DNA from: Cellvibrionaceae bacterium
GTDB lineage: Bacteria > Pseudomonadota > Gammaproteobacteria > Pseudomonadales > Cellvibrionaceae
NCBI GenBank assembly: GCA_028281575.1
Contig: JANQJP010000027.1
Span: 1-64,000 of the forward strand
DNA length: 64,000 bases
Direction of reading: 5' to 3'
The position numbers and the translations under genes were made by a program. Under the pieces are notes generated by a model that was not told the origin of the DNA, did not search any database, and was given only the letters and a program-made list of their open reading frames with translations. Of the stretch, positions 27,252 to 39,582 are shown in pieces. Position 1 is the stretch's first letter, and each line of letters opens with the position of its first letter.

Positions 27252-28337
27252 ATGAAACTGCTCGAGGTCGATCTGGGAGATCGAAGCTACCCTATATTTA
27301 TTGGCGAGTCTTTGCTCGCGGATCATTTGTGTCTCAAAAAATATTGTATGGGGCAGGTGCTAATTGTCACAAATACGACGCTTGTTTCGATGTATGCAGA
27401 CCAATTAAAACTGGAGCTGCAAAATTTGGGGTCGAGCAAGGTCGATATGGTTGTTTTGCCTGACGGTGAACAATATAAAAACCTCGATACTTTGAATCTC
27501 ATTTTCGACGAATTGTTAAGCAAAAAATACAATCGTTCCGCGACCTTAATAGCCCTTGGCGGGGGAGTGGTTGGCGACATGACAGGTTTCGCTGCAGCGT
27601 GTTATCAGCGAGGTGTTAAGTTTTTACAAATACCAACAACACTTCTGGCTCAGGTAGATTCTTCTGTGGGCGGAAAAACAGGCGTTAATCATGCTCTCGG
27701 GAAAAATATGATTGGCGCGTTTTATCAGCCTCAGTGTGTCATCATCGATGTCTCGGTATTAAATACGCTTCCCCAGCGAGAGCTGTCTGCCGGAATTGCA
27801 GAGGTCATCAAATACGGTCTTATTTACGATGCGACGTTTTTTGCCTGGCTGGAAGAGAATATGAACTTTTTGCTCGCTAGGGACGTCGATGCACTGGCAG
27901 AGGCAATAGAAAAGTCATGCCAGATAAAAGCAGAGGTTGTCGCGTGCGATGAAAAAGAAGCCGGCCTGAGAGCGATATTGAATTTAGGTCACACATTTGG
28001 TCATGCGATCGAGGCGCATCAGGGTTACGGAAATTGGTTGCACGGCGAAGCAGTGGGCCTCGGCATGGTGATGGCCTGTGATATGTCAGTGCGTTTAGGC
28101 TGGCTCGATCCAGATATATTAGCGCGGGCGCGAAGTCTTATTTCGCGCGCCGGTTTGCCGCTGGATGCACCCACAGATATGTCGGTAGACGATTACTTAG
28201 GCTTTATGGCGGTTGATAAAAAAGTTCTCGATAAAAAATTAAGATTGATCTTGTTGAAAGGCTTGGGGCAAGCTGTTGTGAGTTCGGATTTTGAGGCAGA
28301 TGTCTTGCGAGATACGCTTACTTCGTATTGTGTATAA
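27252..28337 (+). CDS. aroB: 3-dehydroquinate synthase
   Basis: Forms dehydroquinate from DAHP with NAD and a divalent metal. 361 residues. NAD site [14 protein letters not shown], catalytic and metal residues in [28 protein letters not shown], and [11 protein letters not shown]. It lies 7 bp after aroK and is followed by the damX-like gene. Confidence 0.96.
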   Translation: MKLLEVDLGDRSYPIFIGESLLADHLCLKKYCMGQVLIVTNTTLVSMYADQLKLELQNLGSSKVDMVVLPDGEQYKNLDTLNLIFDELLSKKYNRSATLIALGGGVVGDMTGFAAACYQRGVKFLQIPTTLLAQVDSSVGGKTGVNHALGKNMIGAFYQPQCVIIDVSVLNTLPQRELSAGIAEVIKYGLIYDATFFAWLEENMNFLLARDVDALAEAIEKSCQIKAEVVACDEKEAGLRAILNLGHTFGHAIEAHQGYGNWLHGEAVGLGMVMACDMSVRLGWLDPDILARARSLISRAGLPLDAPTDMSVDDYLGFMAVDKKVLDKKLRLILLKGLGQAVVSSDFEADVLRDTLTSYCV

Positions 28338-28420
28338 ACCGCAGACCCTAAGGCAAAAAATAAAAAGACGAATCGAGTGATTCACACAGTTCGGCTCGAT
28401 TGGGCGAGGGCATATCAATC

Positions 28421-29896
28421 ATGCAAGAGCACGAAGAAGATTTTTTTTCTACTCCCGGTCTTACTGGTCTGGTCCAGCAGCTAAAACACCTGAGTGTGTT
28501 TGGTGCTGATGCCTTAGTGGTTGAAGGTGAGCAAGGCAGTGGAAAAACCACACTATTATCCCATTTTGCGCAAACACTTAGTAAAAGTGCCTCTGAAGAA
28601 GTGCCTATCTTCGTTACAGCTGTTTCTCTTCCTGAAGACGTATCCCTTCAGAGCTTTTTGCAATCTTTAGTTACTGAACTTGGTTTACCTCACGAGCCAT
28701 CTAGCCCTGGGGGTGCACTGCTCAAGCAGTTGCGATCATATGCGCAAAGCCTCTTGCGCGAACGGAAGCTTGCATTGATTTTATTGGATGATGGCCACCA
28801 CATTTCTGATGAAGTGCTCGCTGCTTTGCTCAGTTTGCTACAAGGTGCTGAGCAGCAGAGTTTTGGTATGCGCTTTGTTTTTTTTGCAGATCAAGGTTTA
28901 GCTGCTCGCCTCGATACACTCGACCTGTTAGATATTGCAATTTATGATTTTGAGATGCCGGCATTCTCAGCGGGTGAACTCGAGCGTTTTTTGAATAGTA
29001 AAGTTCCAGACCTGGACTACTTAATCCAAAGCAACAAACTGCCTTCTGTTGCCACTATCTGGAACCGGGTGAACGGCAATCCTGGTAAAGCATATGAGAT
29101 AGCGGCCAAAGCCTCTGAGCCCCCGCCTGCCGCAGCGCTCGCCAGTGATATCCGCAAGATGCCAATATTGCATATTGTTGTGTTGGCTATTTTGTTTAGT
29201 GTGCTGATCATGGTGTTTATGTATCGCGGCTCGTCGGAAGAGGCGTTACACGGTAAGGTGCCCGAAGCCATTGAGCCTGAGTCGCTCGTCGCAGCGGGGC
29301 CAGCCGCTGAGGATCAAAGTGACGCAATGATTGTGGCTGCCCCGGGAAATGTGCTAGATGTTGTATCCGAAACGGAAGAAAGTGAACCTTCTGCGGGGGT
29401 AATAATCACTGAGCTTGGAGAGCCCTTAACGACCACGGATGCCTCTTCCGAGGGCGGCAGTCAGGCGATTGATAATGGCTTTGTCCTTGAAGAGGTGTCT
29501 GAGCTGGTTTTTGATGATGAGCCCGTTGAAGAAGAAGTTGTCCTCAAGGCGCCGCCGCGTAAGATTCCCAAGACATCTTTTGATCTTACTGAGCAGGAGC
29601 TCGCGCTGATGGAGCTCGATAGTTCGGGGTATATGCTGCAGCTTGTGGCAGCCAGCCAGCCGAGTGGGCTAAAAACGTATGTTTCCAGCCAGCCTAACCG
29701 CGATAAGCTCTTTATTTATCGCAAGCGAAGACCCTCCGACGCGTATTGGTTTATTGTTGTTTTAGGGCCCTACGATACGCGCAACTCGGCCCAAGCAGCG
29801 ATTGCCCGCCTTTCTGAAGGTCAACGAAAAGCCGGCCCCTGGGTGAAAAGCCTTGTTGCAATACAGCGTGATATCGACGAACTTGGGCGACGATAA
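28421..29896 (+). CDS. damX: DamX-like AAA ATPase with SPOR domain
   Basis: 491 residues from ATG 28421, chosen over an upstream TTG at 28400. An N-terminal cytoplasmic P-loop domain (Walker A EGEQGSGKTTL near 40-50, Walker B-like LALILLDDGHH near 120) precedes one transmembrane helix (about 248-268). A long acidic Glu/Val/Ala-rich periplasmic linker follows, then a C-terminal SPOR domain (about 405-485). This is the DamX/PA5037 architecture; DamX localises to the division septum. The aroB-damX order agrees. Confidence 0.85.
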   Translation: MQEHEEDFFSTPGLTGLVQQLKHLSVFGADALVVEGEQGSGKTTLLSHFAQTLSKSASEEVPIFVTAVSLPEDVSLQSFLQSLVTELGLPHEPSSPGGALLKQLRSYAQSLLRERKLALILLDDGHHISDEVLAALLSLLQGAEQQSFGMRFVFFADQGLAARLDTLDLLDIAIYDFEMPAFSAGELERFLNSKVPDLDYLIQSNKLPSVATIWNRVNGNPGKAYEIAAKASEPPPAAALASDIRKMPILHIVVLAILFSVLIMVFMYRGSSEEALHGKVPEAIEPESLVAAGPAAEDQSDAMIVAAPGNVLDVVSETEESEPSAGVIITELGEPLTTTDASSEGGSQAIDNGFVLEEVSELVFDDEPVEEEVVLKAPPRKIPKTSFDLTEQELALMELDSSGYMLQLVAASQPSGLKTYVSSQPNRDKLFIYRKRRPSDAYWFIVVLGPYDTRNSAQAAIARLSEGQRKAGPWVKSLVAIQRDIDELGRR

Positions 29897-29994
29897 CGAC
29901 ATATCGCTGTCATTGCCTGCCGATATCAAGACATCTTAAGCAGATATCTTGCTTCTTAAGAATTCTGCGGTTAACATTCAGCGCCATTTTGTAG

Positions 29995-30020
29995 AAGCCC
30001 CTTTGTTCAGGGGCTTTTTT
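29995..30020 (+). terminator. Rho-independent terminator after damX
   Basis: AAGCCCC, an 8-base loop and GGGGC followed by six T. It ends the pil-aro-damX transcription unit about 105 bp before gltB. Confidence 0.9.
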
Positions 30021-30126
30021 GTCTGGGGTGGCTGATAACAACACCCCAGCGACGAAGCTTAGCTTTGTGCGTGGTCTGGTATGTTGTGTGCTAGATCTTG
30101 ACTGTCCAACGTAGTGCGCATTCCCT

Positions 30127-33100
30127 ATGACGAACACAAATCAAAAAAAGAGTTCTGGCCTTTACCGTTTAGATGAGTTTAAAGACAACTGCGGTTTTGG
30201 GCTTATTGCCCACATAAAAGGCGAAGCGAGCCATAGGCTGTTACAAAAAGGGATTGAGTCCCTGACCTGTATGACCCATCGCGGTGGCATTGCAGCGGAT
30301 GGCAAGACGGGTGATGGCTGTGGTCTTTTGATTAAAAAGCCAGATAGTTTTTTGCGGGTCATTGCGCGCGAAGAGCTGCAGTTTGAACTTACCGATCATT
30401 ACGGCATCGGCGCACTTATGCTCAATCGAGACGGCGAGCTCGCTAAAGCCTCTATGACGGTTGTCAGTGAGGAGCTCGCAGCTGCAGGCTTCGACGCCAT
30501 TGCATGGCGTGAACAGCCTACTGACAACGCATGTCTCGGTCCGATTGCTCTGGAGACCTTACCAAGCTTTTATCACCTGTTTATCAACGCGCCTGACATG
30601 TCTATTCAGGATCTGAATGCGCGTTTGTTTGTCGCACGCAGAAAAATTGAGATTCGCCTCGCGCAAGACAAAAGCTTTTATATTGCGAGTTTGAGTTCGA
30701 CGGTTCTCTCATTCAAAGGCTTGATGATGCCCGTGGATTTGCCGGGCTTTTACAAAGATCTCGCCGATGAGCGACTCGAGACGGCAATTTGTGTGTTCCA
30801 TCAGCGTTTTTCTACGAATACTCTGCCTCAGTGGCCCTTGGCTCAGCCATTTCGTTTGATTGCTCACAACGGTGAAATCAACACGATCATGGGGAATCGG
30901 AATTGGTCTGTCGCTCGCACAGAGAAGTTTCAGACAGCATTGCTGCCCAATGTGAACGAAATTGTGCCGCTGGTGAATCGCACCGGTTCAGACTCCTCCA
31001 GCCTCGATAACATGCTCGAGCTGCTGATGATTGGCGGTATGGATTTGCATCGGGCCATTCGCATGCTGGTGCCGCCGGCCTGGCAAAACGTTGAGCACAT
31101 GGATGCCGATTTAAAGGCGTTCTATGAATACAATTCGATGCACGTTGAACCGTGGGATGGGCCTGCAGGTCTGGTAATGACTGATGGTCGTTATGCGGTT
31201 TGTACGCTCGACCGGAACGGTTTGCGGCCATCGCGTTGGGTAATTACGAAGGACGACATTATTACCGTCGCGTCGGAAATAGGAGTTTACGACTATAAAC
31301 CGGAAGATGTCGTCGCAAAAGGGCGTTTAGGGCCCGGACAAATATTATCTGTTGATACTCAGCTCGGCGAGTTGCATCACACTGCGGATATCGATCAACA
31401 GCTTAAACAGAGTCAGCCTTACCGACGCTGGTTAACCGAGCGCGCTTTACGGCTCGAGTCTCAGCTTGAGAAAGACGCCTCTGAAAATGGTATGACACCT
31501 GACGAAGTTGAGTCGGCGATGAAGTTGTATCAGGTGACTTTCGAAGAATGTGATCAGGTGCTGCGCCCTCTCGCGGAAGGTGGGCAAGAAGCTGTTGGTT
31601 CGATGGGTGACGATACGCCGATGGCTGTATTGTCTAAAAAGCAGCGCTCGGTCTTCGATTATTTCCGTCAACAATTTGCGCAGGTGACCAATCCGCCAAT
31701 AGACCCTTTGCGCGAAGCGATCGTCATGTCTTTGGAAACATGCCTGGGACGTGAACTCTCTGTTTTTGATGAAACACCAGAGCATGCGGATAGGGTTATC
31801 TTAACCAGCCCAGTGCTCACGCCCACACGGTTTCGGATGTTGTGCAGCATTGATCGCCCCGGCTTTCAGCTACAGCGATTTAGCCTGCATTACGATCACC
31901 GTAAGTTGAAATTAAAGCAGGCGATTGAACTGCTACTGGAAGATATCGTTACGGCGGTTAAAAAAGGCGTCAGCATGATCGTCTTGAGCGATGCTGAAGC
32001 GGATTGCAACATGCTTCCTATTCACGCGTTGATGGCAACAGGCGCCGTGCACCACAGGCTTACTAAAGAGGGGCTGCGCTGCGATGCCAACATTCTTGTC
32101 GAGACCGGTACCGCGCGTGACCCCCATCATTTTGCGGCTCTTATTGGTTACGGAGCCACGGCGGTCTATCCCTTCTTAAGTTACTACGTGATGAATCGTT
32201 TGATCGACTCGGGTGAGTTGATGGTTGAAAACAGCGATGCTTACAACAACTTCAAAAAAGGCATAGATAAAGGTCTGCTCAAAATTTTATCGAAGATGGG
32301 GATCTCTACCATCGCTTCGTACCGCGGTGCACAGTTGTTTGAAGCCGTCGGTCTGGATGAAGATATTATCGAACTCTGTTTCGAGGGCACAGCGAGCAGG
32401 GTCAAGGGCGCGAGCTTTGAACATCTTGAGATTGATCAGAAAGCGCTCGCGGCCGATGCATGGAAGAAACGCAAAAAAATCGCGCCCGGTGGCTTGCTGA
32501 AATATATTCATGGGCAGGAATATCACGCTTTCAATCCTGACGTGGTGCAGACACTTCAGCGCGCGGTAAAGACCGGTGACTACTCTGTGTGGCGCGATTA
32601 CGCCGGTTTAGTGAACAGCAGGCCGGTGGCAACACTGAGGGATCTTCTGGCGTTTCGTCAGGATATCGCACCTGTGCCACTTGAGGAAGTTGAGCCGGTT
32701 GAAGCCATCGTGCGCCGCTTTGATTCAGCGGCAATGTCGCTCGGCGCTTTGAGCCCTGAAGCGCACGAGGCGCTTGCTCAGGCGATGAATACCCTTGGCG
32801 GTCGCTCAAATAGCGGCGAAGGCGGTGAAGACTCGGTGCGCTTCGGCACTAATCGTGTATCTAAGATTAAGCAAATTGCATCCGGTCGTTTCGGTGTGAC
32901 ACCGCATTATCTGGTGAATGCAGAGGTTCTACAAATCAAAGTTGCCCAAGGTGCTAAGCCCGGTGAAGGCGGCCAGCTCCCCGGGAAAAAAGTGAATAAT
33001 TTGATCGCGCGGTTACGTTATTCCGTGCCGGGTGTCACGCTAATTTCTCCTCCGCCACATCACGACATTTATTCGATCGAAGACTTGGCTCAGCTAATTT

Positions 33101-34596
33101 TTGACCTCAAGCAAGTCAATCCCAGTGCCCTGGTTTCCGTGAAATTGGTTTCGCGTCCAGGCGTTGGCACAATCGCGGCGGGTGTTGCCAAAGCCTACGC
33201 TGATCTCATTACTATTTCTGGCTATGATGGTGGCACGGCGGCGAGCCCACTTACCTCCATTCGCTACGCTGGATCACCCTGGGAGTTGGGCTTGGCGGAA
33301 ACGCATCAAACGCTGCGCGCTAACGATTTACGCGACAAAGTCAGAGTGCAAACCGACGGTGGCTTGAAGACAGGTTTTGATGTGGTTAAGGCGGCGATAC
33401 TGGGGGCGGAAAGCTTTGGTTTTGGCACTGCGCCAATGGTTGCTCTCGGCTGCAAATACTTGCGTATTTGCCACTTAAATAATTGTGCGACGGGTGTTGC
33501 CACGCAGAACGAAGCTTTGCGAAAAGATCATTATCAGGGCACTGTTGACATGGCGATTAACTTCTTCAAGTTTGTGGCTGAAGAGGCGCGTGAGTGGATG
33601 GCCAAACTCGGCGTCCGCAGTCTGAAGGAGTTGGTCGGCCGCGTTGATCTCCTGGAGCAAGTTGAGGGTGTAACAGAAAAGCATGCACGTCTTGATTTAG
33701 CCCCCCTGCTGCATACGGACGCATTGCTTGATAGCAAGCCTCAAGTATGTTCGATTTCAAAAAATGAACCGTTCGACAAGGGTTTAACTGCCGAGGCTAT
33801 GGTTGCTGCAACTCTGCCGGCAATTGAGGCGAAATCGGGTGGGGAATTTAGCTTTTCAGTCACGAACTGTGATCGCTCTATCGGTGCGCGAATCAGTGGC
33901 GAAATTGCCAAACGACATGGCAACCAGGGCATGGCGGCGCATCCTATTAAACTGAAACTCAGTGGTGTCGCCGGACAAAGTTTGGGTGTTTGGAATGCCG
34001 GTGGGCTTGAAATCTATCTCGATGGCGACGCCAACGACTATGTCGGTAAGGGCATGGCAGGAGGCAAGATAGTTTTGCGACCGCCGCAGGGCTCGACTTT
34101 CAAATCTCACAAAACCAGTATTATGGGTAACACCTGTCTTTACGGTGCTACTGGAGGTAAGTTATTTGCGGCAGGTTGCGCTGGTGAACGCTGTGGTGTG
34201 CGCAATTCCGGTGCGCACGTTGTTGTTGAAGGTGCGGGCGATCATTGCTGTGAATATATGACGGGTGGTCTCGTCACTGTGCTCGGTGCTACAGGTGTCA
34301 ATTTTGGTGCCGGAATGACCGGTGGCTTTGCCTATGTGCTTGATGAAAACAACAGCTTTGTTGACCGTTACAACCATGAACTAGTTGAGATTACGCGGGT
34401 CAATACAGAAGCCCTTGAAGCGCACCGCAACCATCTGCGTGGCGTTATCGAAGAGTTTGTCAGCGAGACAGCTAGCGCGCGAGGCCAGGCAATACTCGAC
34501 GAGTTTGAGCACTATGTTGGCAAGTTTTGGTTAGTTAAACCCAAGGCCGCTAACTTAGCTACCCTGCTCGAGAGCGTAAAACAGCGCGGTGAATAA
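30127..34596 (+). CDS. gltB: Glutamate synthase (NADPH) large subunit
   Basis: Large subunit of GOGAT, which makes two glutamates from glutamine and 2-oxoglutarate. 1489 residues. A 21-residue propeptide precedes the catalytic Cys22 ([13 protein letters not shown]) of the class II amidotransferase domain. The central and FMN-binding synthase domains follow ([14 protein letters not shown]; 3Fe-4S cysteines in [15 protein letters not shown]). The C-terminal beta-helix has repeated G-rich motifs ([15 protein letters not shown]). gltD follows after 60 bp. Confidence 0.97.
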   Translation: MTNTNQKKSSGLYRLDEFKDNCGFGLIAHIKGEASHRLLQKGIESLTCMTHRGGIAADGKTGDGCGLLIKKPDSFLRVIAREELQFELTDHYGIGALMLNRDGELAKASMTVVSEELAAAGFDAIAWREQPTDNACLGPIALETLPSFYHLFINAPDMSIQDLNARLFVARRKIEIRLAQDKSFYIASLSSTVLSFKGLMMPVDLPGFYKDLADERLETAICVFHQRFSTNTLPQWPLAQPFRLIAHNGEINTIMGNRNWSVARTEKFQTALLPNVNEIVPLVNRTGSDSSSLDNMLELLMIGGMDLHRAIRMLVPPAWQNVEHMDADLKAFYEYNSMHVEPWDGPAGLVMTDGRYAVCTLDRNGLRPSRWVITKDDIITVASEIGVYDYKPEDVVAKGRLGPGQILSVDTQLGELHHTADIDQQLKQSQPYRRWLTERALRLESQLEKDASENGMTPDEVESAMKLYQVTFEECDQVLRPLAEGGQEAVGSMGDDTPMAVLSKKQRSVFDYFRQQFAQVTNPPIDPLREAIVMSLETCLGRELSVFDETPEHADRVILTSPVLTPTRFRMLCSIDRPGFQLQRFSLHYDHRKLKLKQAIELLLEDIVTAVKKGVSMIVLSDAEADCNMLPIHALMATGAVHHRLTKEGLRCDANILVETGTARDPHHFAALIGYGATAVYPFLSYYVMNRLIDSGELMVENSDAYNNFKKGIDKGLLKILSKMGISTIASYRGAQLFEAVGLDEDIIELCFEGTASRVKGASFEHLEIDQKALAADAWKKRKKIAPGGLLKYIHGQEYHAFNPDVVQTLQRAVKTGDYSVWRDYAGLVNSRPVATLRDLLAFRQDIAPVPLEEVEPVEAIVRRFDSAAMSLGALSPEAHEALAQAMNTLGGRSNSGEGGEDSVRFGTNRVSKIKQIASGRFGVTPHYLVNAEVLQIKVAQGAKPGEGGQLPGKKVNNLIARLRYSVPGVTLISPPPHHDIYSIEDLAQLIFDLKQVNPSALVSVKLVSRPGVGTIAAGVAKAYADLITISGYDGGTAASPLTSIRYAGSPWELGLAETHQTLRANDLRDKVRVQTDGGLKTGFDVVKAAILGAESFGFGTAPMVALGCKYLRICHLNNCATGVATQNEALRKDHYQGTVDMAINFFKFVAEEAREWMAKLGVRSLKELVGRVDLLEQVEGVTEKHARLDLAPLLHTDALLDSKPQVCSISKNEPFDKGLTAEAMVAATLPAIEAKSGGEFSFSVTNCDRSIGARISGEIAKRHGNQGMAAHPIKLKLSGVAGQSLGVWNAGGLEIYLDGDANDYVGKGMAGGKIVLRPPQGSTFKSHKTSIMGNTCLYGATGGKLFAAGCAGERCGVRNSGAHVVVEGAGDHCCEYMTGGLVTVLGATGVNFGAGMTGGFAYVLDENNSFVDRYNHELVEITRVNTEALEAHRNHLRGVIEEFVSETASARGQAILDEFEHYVGKFWLVKPKAANLATLLESVKQRGE

Positions 34597-34644
34597 TCGC
34601 GGTAAATTTGCACTTAAATCGCTCAACCAAGTCATTACTAGTAG

Positions 34645-36075
<1,431 letters not shown>

Positions 36076-36134
36076 CCCCCCAATTTAGGATTTGCCTGCT
36101 ATGCTAATGATGTTGTCATCGGGGGCTGACGCAC

Positions 36135-37202
36135 ATGTCTGAATTAAAAAACGACCGTTTTCTTCGTTCGCTCCTGTGTCAACCTGTAGATCGCACCCCA
36201 GTTTGGATGATGCGACAAGCGGGCAGATACCTTCCCGAATACCGCGCGACGAGGGAGAAAGCCGGCAATTTTATGGCGCTGTGTACAAACCCTCAGCTCG
36301 CATGCGAAGTCACACTGCAGCCACTGCGACGCTATCCCATCGATGCGGCAATACTCTTCTCAGATATTCTTACCATCCCTGATGCGATGGGTTTGGGTCT
36401 TTATTTTGAAACGGGTGAAGGGCCAAAGTTCAAGTATCCACTGCGTTCTGCTACAGATATTGAAGCCCTGGACGTTGTTGATACAGAGCGCCAGTTAACC
36501 TACGTAACAGATGCCGTCAGCCTGATTCGCAGTGAATTGAACGGTGAGGTCCCGCTTATTGGTTTTTCTGGCAGTCCTTGGACGCTCGCGACCTATATGC
36601 TCGAAGGCGGCTCGAGTAAAGATTTTCGCCGTTCCAAAGCCCTGCTCTATGACCAACCAGAATTGGCGCATATTCTGCTGGATAAATTGGCTGATTCGGT
36701 TGCAGATTATCTTAACGCCCAAATTCGTGCAGGTGCTCAAGCGGTCCAGATTTTCGATAGTTGGGGCGGCGCACTTTCGCACAGCGCGTATCAAGTGTTT
36801 TCGCTCCAATATATGGCCAAGGTGATCGGCCTGCTCCAACGTGAATCGGAAGGGCGGCGAGTGCCGGTCATTGTTTTTACTAAAGGCGGCGGTCAATGGC
36901 TCGAGATGATGGTGGAGACCGGGGCTGAATGTTTGGGTTTAGATTGGACAACAGATATCGGCGCCGCGCGCGCGCGTGTTGGTAGCCGGGTTTCGTTGCA
37001 GGGAAACATGGACCCTTCTGTTTTATACGCGGGTCCAAAAGCGATTCGCGCCGAAGTCAATCGCATTCTAGCGTCTTACGGTGATGGTACGGGTCATGTC
37101 TTTAATCTTGGGCACGGGATTACGCCAGATATTGCACCGGAAAATGCAGGTGCGTTTTTTGATGCTGTGGTTGAGCTTTCGCCTAAGTACCATGTGGCTT
37201 GA
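36135..37202 (+). CDS. hemE: Uroporphyrinogen decarboxylase
   Basis: Removes four carboxyl groups from uroporphyrinogen III to give coproporphyrinogen in heme synthesis. 355 residues. The signature [19 protein letters not shown] near residue 20, [14 protein letters not shown] near 75, and [17 protein letters not shown] near 135 are present. The GHGI motif near the C-terminus is intact. Confidence 0.97.
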   Translation: MSELKNDRFLRSLLCQPVDRTPVWMMRQAGRYLPEYRATREKAGNFMALCTNPQLACEVTLQPLRRYPIDAAILFSDILTIPDAMGLGLYFETGEGPKFKYPLRSATDIEALDVVDTERQLTYVTDAVSLIRSELNGEVPLIGFSGSPWTLATYMLEGGSSKDFRRSKALLYDQPELAHILLDKLADSVADYLNAQIRAGAQAVQIFDSWGGALSHSAYQVFSLQYMAKVIGLLQRESEGRRVPVIVFTKGGGQWLEMMVETGAECLGLDWTTDIGAARARVGSRVSLQGNMDPSVLYAGPKAIRAEVNRILASYGDGTGHVFNLGHGITPDIAPENAGAFFDAVVELSPKYHVA

Positions 37203-37234
37203 GGGTAATTGTTGACAAATTGTGGGCGTTGGGG

Positions 37235-37262
37235 TCGACAAGGCAACTGGCTAGATTATAAT
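37235..37262 (+). promoter_or_regulatory. Sigma70-type promoter of the HD-GYP-like gene
   Basis: TCGACA (37235-37240), a 16-base spacer and a consensus TATAAT (37257-37262), about 95 bases before the TTG start. The 155-bp gap after hemE holds no gene. Confidence 0.6.
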
Positions 37263-37357
37263 CAGCAAAAAATGGTTGTAAATTGTACAGCTCAACTGAC
37301 ACATTGAAGTTTTGCGTCGACAGCTTAGCTGTTTGATGCAGAGAGTGGGGAAGCCAA

Positions 37358-38728
37358 TTGGCGATAAAACAAGTAAAAATTGATGTAAACGAACTTGCTG
37401 TCGGCATGTTTGTTTCAGGTTTGGACCGGCCGTGGACGCAAACCCCCTTTCCGCTGCAAGGGTTTTACATTCGCGACTTAGAAGAAATTAAGCAGTTAAA
37501 GATTCATTGTAATCACGTTTACATTGATGTTGTTAAGGGTTCTCCTCCGATAAAAACCCGGTTGAGAAAGCTTTCGCCAGCCTCCAGAAAACAAGTTCGC
37601 GCCGATAGAAAGGCCCGTGTTACAGACCTCGCGCCGATACGCGTTCGGCGTGACGTTTACGGCGAAGCGGAGCCAATAGAAAAGGAGATCGGTCAGGCGA
37701 AGGAGTTGCATCAGCAGGTCTACCGGGCAGTTGGTAGCGTTTTGAGCCAAATAGCGGTTGATCATCAGCAGGTGCCGATTAAGGAGACCAAACGTGCGGC
37801 GAGTGCGATGGTTGATAGTGTTATTCGCAGTCCAGATGCATTTACCTGGCTTAGCCGGGTACGTGAAAAAGACGAATACACCTATAGTCATGCCGTGCGT
37901 TCTGCGGTTTGGGCAATTTTGTTTGGGCGCCATATCGGTCTGCCAAAACCGGAGTTGGATGTACTTGCCATGGGTGTGCTGCTCAAAGACATCGGTAAAA
38001 CGAAACTTCCCCGTCAAGTAATAGAAAACCAGTCGCGCAGTAGTGTCGAGCAGGAAGCTTATGAAAAGTTCGTAGAATACGGCGTTGAAATTTTACGCAA
38101 AATGGCCGATGTCAAACCGCGGGTGACTTCGGTTATCAAAACACACTGCGAGCGAGTTAACGGGAGTGGTTTTCCTGCACACCTGCGCGGAGACAAAATT
38201 CCGCTTCTTGGCAAAATTGCCGGGATCGTGACTTACTATGATGAAACGACGAACCCGCGTAACGCCAACCCTTTGTCGCCATCTAAAGCGGTATCTCATC
38301 TTTATGAAGCGCGTGGCATTGAGTTTCAGGAAGACCTTGTGGTTGAATTCATTCGCGCGATTGGGCTATATCCCACTGGCACTTTGGTTGAACTCAGCAC
38401 TGGAGAAGTGGGTGTTGTCGTCGAGCAGAATTTTGAGCGACGTTTGAAGCCAAAAGTGATGGTTGTCTTGGATGCGGTAAAGCAAAAACTTTACGATCCG
38501 GTGCTTATAGACTTGGCGCAAGATGAAAAAGAAAAACAGGTTAAGTTGGAGTCAGGTAAATATGTTGCCGGCGAAGTTGAACACATCGAAATTGTTCAAG
38601 ATTTGCAGCCGGGCGCCTATGATATAGATATCTCTGAAATTCGCGATCACTATATCGATTCGAAACAAAAAACGGGCTTGCTTGGCTTATTGAAAAAGAC
38701 ACCGTTTAAGATTCCAGGCCTTTCTTAA
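37358..38728 (+). CDS. HD-GYP-like protein with DUF3391 domain and degenerate metal site
   Basis: 456 residues, starting at TTG behind GTGGGGA. The N-terminal DUF3391-type domain (about 1-130) precedes an HD-GYP domain (about 155-320), which in active members hydrolyses cyclic di-GMP. Several metal ligands are replaced: the HD pair reads LLKDIGK (Lys210-Asp211), the next ligand His is Phe238, the HHE motif is THCE (His263-Cys264), and GYP is GFP (271-273). His178 and Asp295 remain. The protein is therefore probably not a normal phosphodiesterase and may sense or bind cyclic di-GMP; this is inference. Its TAA stop abuts a MITE-like end shared with psd. Confidence 0.82.
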   Translation: MAIKQVKIDVNELAVGMFVSGLDRPWTQTPFPLQGFYIRDLEEIKQLKIHCNHVYIDVVKGSPPIKTRLRKLSPASRKQVRADRKARVTDLAPIRVRRDVYGEAEPIEKEIGQAKELHQQVYRAVGSVLSQIAVDHQQVPIKETKRAASAMVDSVIRSPDAFTWLSRVREKDEYTYSHAVRSAVWAILFGRHIGLPKPELDVLAMGVLLKDIGKTKLPRQVIENQSRSSVEQEAYEKFVEYGVEILRKMADVKPRVTSVIKTHCERVNGSGFPAHLRGDKIPLLGKIAGIVTYYDETTNPRNANPLSPSKAVSHLYEARGIEFQEDLVVEFIRAIGLYPTGTLVELSTGEVGVVVEQNFERRLKPKVMVVLDAVKQKLYDPVLIDLAQDEKEKQVKLESGKYVAGEVEHIEIVQDLQPGAYDIDISEIRDHYIDSKQKTGLLGLLKKTPFKIPGLS

Positions 38729-39582
38729 GGCTCCTCTGAAAAATGCAGTGATGCCATTGTCTGCCCCATTTTTAATGGCGCGTTAGTGCTCAGTTCTTCA
38801 TCCCACTGAACCTTTCCTTCAGGGAAAAGTAAAATCACCGTAGAGCCGAGTTTAAAACGGCCCATCTCTTCCCCTTTGTGAAACGCTCTTTTTTCAGCGT
38901 AATGGGCATCGTAAAGCTTTCTTTTAGTTGGTGTAACTTGGCCTGCCCAGGTTGTTTCAATCGAAGCGACAATCATGGCACCGACAAGTACCAGTGCCAT
39001 TGGGCCGTGAGTTGTCTCGTAAAAACACACAAGCCGTTCGTTGCGTGCAAATAAATTTGGTACCGATGCGGTGGTCGTTGGATTAACCGAAAAGAGTTTT
39101 CCAGGCACGTAGCGCATGGATTTGAGGACGCCGTTACATGGCATGTGCACTCGGTGATAATCCTTTGGAGATAAATATATCGTCGCAAACATGCCGTTGG
39201 TAAAAGGCGCGGCGTCCTCCTCCGAACCAAGCAGTTCCAAGGCAGTATAAACGTGGTTTTTCGCCTGGAATATTTTGCCGTTGCTGATTTTTCCGAATTG
39301 ATTTAATTGACCATCTGCTGGACTGGTAAGAATATTTTCGTGCCCCGCTATCGGGCGCGAGCCCGGTTTTAGTTCACGGCAAAAAAAACTATTGAATGAT
39401 TCGTAGTCGTGTGGACTTTCATATAAGGCCTCTTGCCAATCAACGTTAAATATTCGTGCAAACAATCGAATTAAAGTATTTTTTATCGGTTTTATTTTGC
39501 ACGCAGCGAGTCGTCCTAGCAGACGGGAAAGTAAATGTTGCGGTGTGCAATATTGTAATAATATAAAAAAACGATTTTTCAT
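38725..39582 (-). CDS. psd: Phosphatidylserine decarboxylase proenzyme
   Basis: Makes phosphatidylethanolamine at the inner membrane. 285 residues. The autocleavage motif is RFKLGSTVILLF, where Ser becomes the pyruvoyl group; PKDYHRVHMPCNG holds the conserved catalytic His region. Its ATG shares one base with the stop of the rhodanese gene (TAATG), so the two are coupled. The last residues, MASLHFSEEP, come from a MITE-like end, and the stop codon lies in TTAA overlapping the stop of the convergent HD-GYP gene. Confidence 0.95.
   Translation of the reverse strand: MKNRFFILLQYCTPQHLLSRLLGRLAACKIKPIKNTLIRLFARIFNVDWQEALYESPHDYESFNSFFCRELKPGSRPIAGHENILTSPADGQLNQFGKISNGKIFQAKNHVYTALELLGSEEDAAPFTNGMFATIYLSPKDYHRVHMPCNGVLKSMRYVPGKLFSVNPTTTASVPNLFARNERLVCFYETTHGPMALVLVGAMIVASIETTWAGQVTPTKRKLYDAHYAEKRAFHKGEEMGRFKLGSTVILLFPEGKVQWDEELSTNAPLKMGQTMASLHFSEEP
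38729..38757 (+). repeat. MITE-like end after the HD-GYP gene, within the psd 3' end
   Basis: GGCTCCTCTGAAAAATGCAG follows TTAA (38725-38728) and continues TGATGCC. It matches the end of the 109-bp element at 14441 (core CTTCTGAATAATACAGTGAT). TTAA fits YTAR. On the opposite strand the same bases encode the last ten residues of Psd. Confidence 0.6.
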
